From contig NZ_RZUF01000022.1 of the NCBI RefSeq assembly GCF_004005375.1, forward strand, positions 1 to 64,000: 64,000 nt of DNA. The letters are read 5' to 3'. The number at the start of each line of letters is the position of its first letter. Position 1 is the stretch's first letter. The stretch comes from Rheinheimera sediminis. GTDB lineage: Bacteria; Pseudomonadota; Gammaproteobacteria; Enterobacterales; Alteromonadaceae. Below the pieces are notes generated by a model. The model did not search any database and was not told the DNA's origin. It saw only the letters and a program-made list of their open reading frames with translations. Both the position numbers and the translations under genes were made by a program. Positions 9,986 to 17,264 of the stretch are shown one piece after another.

Positions 9986-10846
9986 ATGTGCGGATTTTGT
10001 ATGGAAGCTGGAATGCTGCAGTCAATGTATCGCGGCATAACAATGGATTTTGCCGAATGGGACATCCAGGAGAACCCATCACTGCTGGCTATTTTGCAAA
10101 GGGTGCGTACAGAGGATCACGGCTATTCATCGCTATCGCTGATACTACGTATTTTAACTGAGCGGTTGCAACGGCAGCTGACCAACGAAGAGCTACAGCT
10201 TATCCACTCAGCGTTTAGTGAAGACGACAAGCAGCGCATTCAAGCCTTCATGGATGGGCTGCACTTTCCCTACCAGGCTTTACAGCAACAACTAAAAGAC
10301 TGGGCTTTCGCAGAGCAGCTCATTGTGTCGGTTCAGGCCCTGGACGAAGCCATAGATCTGTTGCACCTGCTGCAAGCAGGCTTCTTTCAACAAGTTACTA
10401 TTAGCGCGAGCGACTGCTGCTTCTCAGACAATAGATCCAAACACAGCAAGAGCAAAGGCCAACAGTTTTATGAGTTATGGCCCTTTTTTTATCTAGCCAC
10501 TCAGTTGGTTATCAGCAAAGCACAAGCACATCCGGTACTCAAAACTTTGGCCTTTTGCCAGTGCGAGGTGATGCCGACTTTTTACGCTGAAGTACTCTGG
10601 CTGCAACGCACCATCACCCGTTGTGTTTTTCTGGCACCCGATGGCCTATCTATGCTCGAACAAGCTTTGCCATATCTGCGTTACGAACAAGTGTTTTACC
10701 TGGTGCTGAAGTCTGGCCGGGAGAATCTAGCCAATCTGGCCCACCTATGGCGCACCAACAATAGTGTAAAGCAGCTGTTTTCTGCTGAGCAAATTGACGC
10801 TTTAAACTCAGTTGTAACTTCTTTGTCAGAACAAAACCAGGAGTAA
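9986..10846 (+). CDS. Hypothetical protein of 286 residues, mostly helical
   Basis: No family recognised. The sequence has no signal peptide or membrane segment and is rich in Leu, Gln and Glu with long predicted helices (for example ILRILTERLQRQLTNEELQL). It holds six cysteines in its first third and middle, including CGFC at residues 2-5. GGGAG sits nine bases before the ATG. The stop overlaps the ribosome-binding zone of the next gene (one base separates TAA from ATG), so the two are almost surely translated together. Context is the accessory block headed by the WYL regulator. Confidence 0.6.
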   Translation: MCGFCMEAGMLQSMYRGITMDFAEWDIQENPSLLAILQRVRTEDHGYSSLSLILRILTERLQRQLTNEELQLIHSAFSEDDKQRIQAFMDGLHFPYQALQQQLKDWAFAEQLIVSVQALDEAIDLLHLLQAGFFQQVTISASDCCFSDNRSKHSKSKGQQFYELWPFFYLATQLVISKAQAHPVLKTLAFCQCEVMPTFYAEVLWLQRTITRCVFLAPDGLSMLEQALPYLRYEQVFYLVLKSGRENLANLAHLWRTNNSVKQLFSAEQIDALNSVVTSLSEQNQE

Positions 10847-10847
10847 T

Positions 10848-11186
10848 ATGCCCATGATCAAAATCCCGCTACAACACACAGCCACGGCTATTATTTGCTG
10901 CAAAGAAATGCTGGCGTATGACGAATTCCTGCTGATGCCCTCCGCTGATCCCTACGAATGGGTGGTGAGCACGGTAGGCTATTGGGAGGCTATTCAAGAA
11001 CAACTTAAACAAGTATTTATCATGCAACAAACTCCCATCCGGCTTCAAAAACTTGCGTTGTATGGCATGGTGCAACCTCTCTATCGCTTGGGGAACGAGC
11101 TGATAGTGCCAGAGCACATAATTGAAAACTCCAAAAACTGTATAGGCCACGTAAAATTATTCTTTAAAGACATCGAAAAATCTTAA
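10848..11186 (+). CDS. Hypothetical protein of 112 residues, coupled to upstream gene
   Basis: No family recognised. A soluble protein with two adjacent cysteines (IICCKE) and a conserved-looking aromatic stretch (DPYEWVVSTVGYWEAI). Its ATG lies one base after the preceding stop, and CAGGAG inside the end of the upstream gene serves as ribosome site, which indicates translational coupling and perhaps a complex between the two products. The pair could be a toxin-antitoxin or defence couple, but the sequence alone does not show this. Confidence 0.55.
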   Translation: MPMIKIPLQHTATAIICCKEMLAYDEFLLMPSADPYEWVVSTVGYWEAIQEQLKQVFIMQQTPIRLQKLALYGMVQPLYRLGNELIVPEHIIENSKNCIGHVKLFFKDIEKS

Positions 11187-11421
11187 AGCAGTCTGTTGCG
11201 GCAGTACTTTACGCTGCCCACCACAAAGGCTAGCATTGAATAAGAAAACACAGGAAGCGAAGCACCATGGTTCTGACTAAAGCAACTTTAGGCTACAAAA
11301 TTCGAACCATAGTCGCAGCAACGCTAAAGGAATAATTCACGCGTTACCAAAAAAGCTCGCTGGTCGTTACTATGTAATGATTCGCATAGCTTTAAAAATG
11401 ACGTTAAACCTAGGTATAACT

Positions 11422-12171
11422 ATGAAATTCTCAAGAAAAACACAGGAAGAACTCGGTTTCTACGTCTACGGATTAGTAGATCCAAGAGATAACAAAGTCT
11501 TCTACGTCGGAAAAGCATCAGGTAACAATCGTGCTTTCGACCATTTTAAAGCATTCAAAAATGAGTCAAAAAAATCTCAGAAAATTGATGAAATTCAAGC
11601 AGATGGCACTAAACCCAGAGTTGATATCTTAAGGTATGGATTGTCATCAGAAGAAACAGCGTTTGAGGTCGAAGCGGCAATTATTGATTCAATTGGCATC
11701 GAAAATCTGACAAATGCTGTGCGTGGGCATGGCATTGAAAGAGGCCGTATTACTGCGGAAACAGTTGAGAAGCTGTATGCCTCTGCACCCATACAAGTAA
11801 GCGATATTGAAGAGTGCTGTATAGCATTTTTTATCCACCGGACCTATTCGCCCACAGCAACTGAACAAGAAATTTATGACTGTACCAGGCAATTTTGGGA
11901 AGGCGTATCTGCGAAAAAACGGCAAGACTTAACTCATAAAATTGCACTTGCGGTTGTCGATAGTATTGTCATCAGAGTCTATTCAATTGAGGGTTGGTTC
12001 GAAGCTGGAGCTACATTTTCTAGCCGAAAAAGACAAGGTTATCCGAATAATCGTTGGGAGTTTGTCGGTCAATTAATGGATGACCATCCTTTGTTAGGTA
12101 AGAAATTAGTCGAAGATGATGGCAGTCCGCTGATAGCTGTCCAAGGCGGTTACACCTATTTTCCCCGGTAG
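11422..12171 (+). CDS. GIY-YIG nuclease-like protein of the LEM-3 type
   Basis: 249 residues from the ATG at 11422, which has AGGT eight bases upstream; earlier in-frame ATGs at 11377 and 11398 lack a ribosome site. Near the N-terminus, FYVYGLVDPRDNKVFYVGKA is the GIY-YIG motif, with the two tyrosine strands and the Gly-Lys. It is followed by HF and by ILRYGLSSEETAFEVEAAII, whose glutamate corresponds to the metal-binding residue of the domain. This arrangement matches LEM-3-like GIY-YIG proteins, which cut branched or damaged DNA. The remaining 130 residues are not recognised. It ends the WYL-headed gene group, about 235 bp after the previous gene, and may be separately expressed. Confidence 0.75.
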   Translation: MKFSRKTQEELGFYVYGLVDPRDNKVFYVGKASGNNRAFDHFKAFKNESKKSQKIDEIQADGTKPRVDILRYGLSSEETAFEVEAAIIDSIGIENLTNAVRGHGIERGRITAETVEKLYASAPIQVSDIEECCIAFFIHRTYSPTATEQEIYDCTRQFWEGVSAKKRQDLTHKIALAVVDSIVIRVYSIEGWFEAGATFSSRKRQGYPNNRWEFVGQLMDDHPLLGKKLVEDDGSPLIAVQGGYTYFPR

Positions 12172-12301
12172 TTACATCTTATGAGAATTCTGTACCTATT
12201 GATTGAGGTGGAAAAGTTCTAAACCCATGCAATGGTATATAGAGCAACTCCGCATAGAAGCAGCAACACTATGGTTTTAAGTGGCTACGATTGCCTTAAC
12301 C

Positions 12302-12649
12302 TTACCCTGTCTGCTCATAGGCGGATATGAGCGCTGTGCCCTCAGTTAACCATTCAATTGCCAAGGTGCCATTTTTAACATGTAATCTGCCCTCTCGATT
12401 TGGGCGGATACGATGCTTCTTTCTTTGTTCAACTAAGATATCCAGCAACTCTAAAATAGCTGCTTTGATACCCTTTTGTTTTAAAAGCATATTTTCTGAC
12501 TCTGTAAAGTGCCAGGCTGTTGCAGTAAGGACGGGTGAATCAGCTTCGGCCAGGAAAGTAATAGCTCCGTTAAGCTGTTCTAATTGTCGATAGTTATGTA
12601 GCAGTGCTTCTAAGCTCTGCTGCTCAAGCAGGATAACTTCATGATCCAT
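12302..12649 (-). CDS. Hypothetical protein, 115 residues
   Basis: No family recognised. The start at 12649 is chosen because AGAGGAGA lies directly upstream; an ATG nine codons earlier would place this ribosome site inside the gene. The protein is soluble and helical in its first half (EQQSLEALLHNYRQLEQLNG), then basic (EQRKKHRIRPNREGRLH), and ends with a short beta-like segment (GTLAIEWLTEG). It points away from tRNA-Val, the first gene on the island side of that tRNA. Confidence 0.55.
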   Translation of the reverse strand: MDHEVILLEQQSLEALLHNYRQLEQLNGAITFLAEADSPVLTATAWHFTESENMLLKQKGIKAAILELLDILVEQRKKHRIRPNREGRLHVKNGTLAIEWLTEGTALISAYEQTG

Positions 12650-13184
12650 AGCTTTTCTCCTCTTGCTATTTATCATTTTAGCTAGCTTAAGCCGGACGTA
12701 AAGCTCTGAACAAAAAAGATATTTTTAGTGTGTCGATAAAGCATATATCTGACTTGCCCCTTCCTGCCAGAAGACAAAGGCTTATACTGACGGCTTGTTT
12801 GGATCCAATGTACTCAATAGAAAGGCAACCTGGTAAAACGGTATTGGAAATACCTTTGATCTGAGTGAGGAGCAAAGCTGTCCTTGGATAATGTCAATGA
12901 CATCCCGCTCGGCCGCGACAGCTGCCAAAACAGATAAATCCTTCAATAAAAATGCAGATTTGAGGTTTATTCAAACTTTTTCGGTAGCGTAAACAATTTA
13001 CCCTTTTAAGGAAATCAGTATAGCAGTCAAAAAAGACAACTATCAGAAGATTTTTTGAAAGTCGTGGTCACCGTTTGGTCACCGACGGAAAAAATTGCAA
13101 AAAATAGGGCTATTACTCGATAAATTTAAATTGGATTTTTTTGAAAAAAGTCTTATTTTACAAGGGTTTCGAGAGAGGAGAATT
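12650..13184. other. Non-coding flank of tRNA-Val with paired GGTCACCG repeats
   Basis: About 530 bp without a convincing gene. Its notable feature is a close direct repeat, GGTCACCG at 13066-13073 and again at 13077-13084, in an A+T-rich setting about 100 bp from the 3' end of tRNA-Val. Short repeats of this type are common beside integrase genes at tRNA insertion sites, but no integrase is present here. Confidence 0.4.
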
Positions 13185-13261
13185 TGGTGCGTCCTAGTGG
13201 ATTCGAACCACCGACCCCCACCATGTCAAGGTGATGCTCTAACCAACTGAGCTAAGGACGC
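13185..13261 (-). tRNA. tRNA-Val (anticodon GAC)
   Basis: A complete 77-nt cloverleaf including an encoded CCA. Acceptor GCGTCCT pairs with AGGACGC, the D arm is GCTC...GAGC, the anticodon arm TCACC-TTGACAT-GGTGG carries GAC, and the T arm GGTGG-TTCGAAT-CCACT is normal. The GAC anticodon reads GUC and GUU valine codons. It lies downstream of the DUF4434 gene on the same strand; the far side is accessory DNA. Confidence 0.97.
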
Positions 13262-13377
13262 GTTTTGATAAGTTGTTATCACTTTGCTGTGACAACGGGC
13301 GCTATGTTATGCAGCCGCCGCTTTGCTTGCAAGCACTTTTTTGAAAAGATAGTTTGTTTGCTGTTATTTTAAACGGC

Positions 13378-14304
13378 TCAAGGATTTAACTCTGCTTTTA
13401 TAGGGTCTGTCAAAGGTAAAAGCCCTTCTGCTGCCGGCATGTAACGCAGTTCAAACAAAATTCTGGGGTGGCAGCTACGGCTTTGCTGTTGTTGTTCTTC
13501 AGGCGTAAGAGGTCTGGCTCGAAAAATTTCGTCCGGAGCTGATACTTGTTTGAATTGCTCAGCAATGACTGAAAAGCTGCAGGGCAATTGCGTTAATAAC
13601 AGCGCCCTGTTTGATTGAGCTTGTGTTACGCCATAGCCATCCTGCACCCAAAGCTGCAGTTTACTCTCTGCGATCTGCTCTGCAGCCGCCAACCAGTCTT
13701 TCACAGGTACCACGTCGTGGTAGTAAAGACTGATGGCTAAAGGCTCTTCCAGCACCTGAGCTATGCGTTTTAGCTCGGCTCTTAGCCAGTGCACGTAAGC
13801 AGCATCAGTAAAGTCTGTATCATTTAACTCCATTGGAAAATACCAGCCCTGCAGTTGCAGTGGATGCCTGGCTATATAACCCAGCCACTTACGTCGCACT
13901 TCTAATGACAAATTAAGTTGCTGTTTAAAGTATTTTTTCTTGTCGGTCCCCGTTGCTGTAATAGTCTGAAAATATAAAGGGTCGGCATAAAGCCCAAGCC
14001 ACAGAGGCAACTTCATCTGTTCAACTGCCGCTAGCAGAGCCGCCGCTGGACCTGTTTCTGCATAAAACGCCACCTCGCCATGTTGCCCCCACTGCAAAGC
14101 CAAAGCCGTCATGCCCTGCTGCTGAGCCGATGTTAGTATCTGCTGCCATTGCGCTGTAGTTAAGTGCTGATCGCGCACCAATGGCTGATAAAACACAATA
14201 TCAGCACGAACCGAACCGGCTAAACTACCTAATGCCGATACTGCAATTGCAAAGATAAGGCGTTGGGTTCGTCGCTTAAGTCTCCAGCCAATTGATACTG
14301 CCAT
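13378..14304 (-). CDS. DUF4434 periplasmic protein (YbcH-like) of the Nfr polysaccharide locus
   Basis: 308 residues from the ATG at 14304. An N-terminal basic patch and hydrophobic run (about residues 7-32, ending SVRA) form a signal peptide. The rest resembles DUF4434, a TIM-barrel glycosidase-like family: IVFYQPLVRD, MTALALQWG, LPLWLGLYADP, GWYFPMELND and LAISLYYHD follow the alternating strand pattern, and the Glu of PMELND is a candidate active-site acid. The gene overlaps the 3' end of nfrA by 76 bp in another frame, so translation is probably coupled. In the related E. coli locus the third gene is also a periplasmic hydrolase-like protein (from memory, YbcH), suggesting trimming or release of the exported polymer. 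Confidence 0.75.
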   Translation of the reverse strand: MAVSIGWRLKRRTQRLIFAIAVSALGSLAGSVRADIVFYQPLVRDQHLTTAQWQQILTSAQQQGMTALALQWGQHGEVAFYAETGPAAALLAAVEQMKLPLWLGLYADPLYFQTITATGTDKKKYFKQQLNLSLEVRRKWLGYIARHPLQLQGWYFPMELNDTDFTDAAYVHWLRAELKRIAQVLEEPLAISLYYHDVVPVKDWLAAAEQIAESKLQLWVQDGYGVTQAQSNRALLLTQLPCSFSVIAEQFKQVSAPDEIFRARPLTPEEQQQQSRSCHPRILFELRYMPAAEGLLPLTDPIKAELNP

Positions 14305-17264
14305 TCCAGGTTGAGCTCCCATTGATGTTGGTAAGAATCGTAATAGCTTTCACCCGTACTAAAGCGGGATTGCACACCCAGTCCAGCTGTCCATTGCCAG
14401 CCTTCCAAAGCAGCCACAGCGCCTTGTGCTTGTTGCTTGCGATAATCCAGCTGAGTCAGACCATAAAACCTGAGCACTGAGAGCCCTTGCTGACTCAACT
14501 TAACCACTTTGCCCTGTTCGAATTTCCCTTGAAAATACAGCTGCCCTTGCTCTGGCCAATACACTGCGTCAATAAACAACTTACGCTCCTGCCAGTTTTG
14601 CTGCTCTGGCCTCCATTCAGCCATCCACTGAGCCTGATTAAAGAAATCAGCGCTCATTCTGAGCATAGAACGCCACTCACCGCTACCTAAAGGATACTGC
14701 TGTGCTGCTGCACTGAGCCATAAGTTAACACCAGCCAGAGGTTTGTGCGCTACGCCTAATTCCTGGCCATAGTTTGACAGCGGGCTATCACTGCTGCCAT
14801 TAGCAGCCAGTTGCAGATAAACACTGCTATCCCGGTTTAAACTGTCGATAAAGTACTCCAACCTGAGCGCAGCGTCATTGCGCACAGGATCGAGTAAAGG
14901 CCGGTCAGAACTGCTGTCCAGTGCGGATTGACTGGCGCCCTGATGGGCGGCAACACTGCCGCTGATTTGCCACTGTTTCGCTATGGTCTGATGAAAACGT
15001 TTCAGTCGGTAAAGTTCTGTCGCTGTTAAGGGGTTTTGTTTATCGTTCAGTGCCTGGCGGTCAATAGACTGCTCAATCCAAAACAACGCCTGATCTTTTT
15101 CTTTATTCTGCGCAGAAAGGTATGCCACCTGCCCCGCTATGCCGGCGTCTTTCTGATAAACCTCTGCTGCAGCGGCTCGCTTTAAATGCTGTAATGCCTG
15201 CTCATCGCGCTTCATGTCCAGCAACAAATAACCGTAGCCTGCATGCAGCTCTGCTTGCTCTGGGGCCTTTTCCAGTGCCGCCAGCCACGCTTGCTCGGCC
15301 TGCAGCTGCTGGCCCAGTTGCTGATAAATCCAGGCTTTTTGTGAATATAAACTAACCCACTGTGGATCGCTGGTTCGCGTTATTTTATTCAGATACACCA
15401 AAGCGTCATCGTAGCGCTGCTGATTACGTCTTAAACTTGCCGCTGCCAGATACCAAGCTGTATGGTCCGCTGATGATTCTAATAAATACACCTCAGCCTG
15501 TTCTATTTTATCTATATCCAGTGCTAACCATGCCACCACTTGTTTGTCTGTATCCGCCAAAAACTTTCTATCTATACTGATAAAAGATGCAAAAGCAGCT
15601 GCTGGTTCATGCAGTTTTTGCTGTATGTAGGCAATATGCAGCATATCTGACACCAAAGGCTGTTTTTGATAAGCCTTTTGCCACAGCAATAACGCCATTT
15701 CCGTGTCATCATTGCCAAGACATAATGCCAGACTGCGGTATCCGGCCGCCGTCAACTCGCCTTCAGATAGCAGCTCCAGGGTTCTGTTGCAGCGTCCGGC
15801 AATACGCCAGAGTTCGGCACGCTGCTCAGCCAATACTGTCCAGCTGTCGGTTTTCGCCAGCAACTTTTGATCGAGCGGACTTTGCAACAACAGCAAATCG
15901 AGCAGGCGTTGTGGCAGTACCAACTGCTGTTCAATCTCCGCACTAAATGGTAGGGCTTGCTCTAACAAGGCCAAAGCTTTCTCTGGCTGCTTGTTCGTTA
16001 TGTGGTGAAAACTTAGTTCGTCCAGCGTTTGTCGGGTGGCCTGATATTGATGCAGCTGCTGCATCGCATTAAATCGGCTTTGGCCTTGCGGCAAGGCCTG
16101 AGTGGCTGCGAGCACCAGATCGAACTGTTGGCTTTGTTTTGGATCGCTCAACAACAGTTTCAGCACCTGCAGGTAATCTCCCGCTGCTAATTTTTTTTGC
16201 GCCACCAAACGACGCTGTTGCGCCTGGTGAGGTTCTGCCAGTGCTACTTGTGCTATTGCATCAGGACTCAGCCACTTTTCGGCATACACCAGCCAGCTAT
16301 CAGGCTTTGCTGCGGCATCACATTGATCAAACCAACGCTTTGCCTCAAGCTCATTGCCTGATTGCATGGCCAAATCAACTCTGGTCCAACAGTCTAACTG
16401 CAGCTGATCAGCAGTACGGAAAGCCTCTTGCCACTTTTTTTGCAGTATATGCCATTGCAACTTTTGCGCTAGCTCTTGAGGTGTCAGCGAGTGGTGCTGT
16501 TCAATGGCATGAAAACTTGTCGCGGCTCCGGCCCAGTCCTGCCGGGCGATTTGTTGCTGTAACTGTTGACGATAAAACGTCAAAGCAGCTTCAGATCCTG
16601 GCTCAGCCTGCGCCCATTGCCGGGCCTTATTGTGTTGTCCTGTCTGCAGCAATGCCAACATCATTCTGTTTTTATCTTGTTCGCTTAAGTGCTCCTTTGG
16701 CACAGAAGATAAATCGGTAATCACTTGCGCCGTTTGCTGTAATGCCTCAGACAGTGATGCATGCAAACTAAGTAGTCCACCGCTTAAAGGACGCTTTGTC
16801 GCTAACCAGCGCTGTGCAACGTCTTCCTGTCCCAACGCTATCATTCGGGCCGTGACCAGCTGCGCCACTGCCACTTGTTCATCAAGCTGCCACTCTTGCC
16901 AATGGCTGTCTACCAGCACTAAGTCGGGTTGCTCTTGCTGTTTGAGTTGCAATGTCAGTAGCAGCGGAAAAAGCCCCTTACGCTGTGCTGCTGTCAACTG
17001 AGTAAGAGTTTGCTGAGCACCTGCCAGATCCTCGGCTTCAATTTGATAGCGAAAACGCAAATTTAGTAAATCTGGCTGCTGTGGCACGAGAGCCAAGGCT
17101 TTGTCTATTTCGGCCACAGAGCCTGATGGGTTTTGTTTTTTGTGTAAACGATCGGCTTTTTCTAAGTAGGGATAAACGCGAAATTGCTCGTACTCGGTCA
17201 TTGTGGTCGCCGCCAGGCTGGAGTGCACCAGCAACAGCAATAAAAGTTGATATTTCAACACCAC
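14229..17264 (-). CDS. nfrA: NfrA-like outer-membrane TPR protein for polysaccharide export
   Basis: 1011 residues. Residues 1-19 are a signal peptide. Residues about 25-720 consist of TPR-like helix pairs (for example EQAELHAGYGYLLLDMKRDE and ADRLHKKQNPSGSVAEIDKA). The last 250 residues are beta-rich with repeated aromatic-ended strands and finish in LQLQYRH, as expected of an outer-membrane barrel. Size, layout and the partner gene match bacteriophage N4 receptor NfrA, now known as the export port of a c-di-GMP-dependent exopolysaccharide system. The start overlaps the end of nfrB by 10 bp, and the 3' end overlaps the DUF4434 gene, giving a three-gene operon nfrB-nfrA-DUF4434. Confidence 0.83.
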   Translation of the reverse strand: MVLKYQLLLLLLVHSSLAATTMTEYEQFRVYPYLEKADRLHKKQNPSGSVAEIDKALALVPQQPDLLNLRFRYQIEAEDLAGAQQTLTQLTAAQRKGLFPLLLTLQLKQQEQPDLVLVDSHWQEWQLDEQVAVAQLVTARMIALGQEDVAQRWLATKRPLSGGLLSLHASLSEALQQTAQVITDLSSVPKEHLSEQDKNRMMLALLQTGQHNKARQWAQAEPGSEAALTFYRQQLQQQIARQDWAGAATSFHAIEQHHSLTPQELAQKLQWHILQKKWQEAFRTADQLQLDCWTRVDLAMQSGNELEAKRWFDQCDAAAKPDSWLVYAEKWLSPDAIAQVALAEPHQAQQRRLVAQKKLAAGDYLQVLKLLLSDPKQSQQFDLVLAATQALPQGQSRFNAMQQLHQYQATRQTLDELSFHHITNKQPEKALALLEQALPFSAEIEQQLVLPQRLLDLLLLQSPLDQKLLAKTDSWTVLAEQRAELWRIAGRCNRTLELLSEGELTAAGYRSLALCLGNDDTEMALLLWQKAYQKQPLVSDMLHIAYIQQKLHEPAAAFASFISIDRKFLADTDKQVVAWLALDIDKIEQAEVYLLESSADHTAWYLAAASLRRNQQRYDDALVYLNKITRTSDPQWVSLYSQKAWIYQQLGQQLQAEQAWLAALEKAPEQAELHAGYGYLLLDMKRDEQALQHLKRAAAAEVYQKDAGIAGQVAYLSAQNKEKDQALFWIEQSIDRQALNDKQNPLTATELYRLKRFHQTIAKQWQISGSVAAHQGASQSALDSSSDRPLLDPVRNDAALRLEYFIDSLNRDSSVYLQLAANGSSDSPLSNYGQELGVAHKPLAGVNLWLSAAAQQYPLGSGEWRSMLRMSADFFNQAQWMAEWRPEQQNWQERKLFIDAVYWPEQGQLYFQGKFEQGKVVKLSQQGLSVLRFYGLTQLDYRKQQAQGAVAALEGWQWTAGLGVQSRFSTGESYYDSYQHQWELNLEWQYQLAGDLSDEPNALSLQLQYRH

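Noticed and set aside
12687-12875. 62-codon minus frame near tRNA-Val
   Set aside because: No ribosome site, short, Cys-rich without pattern.
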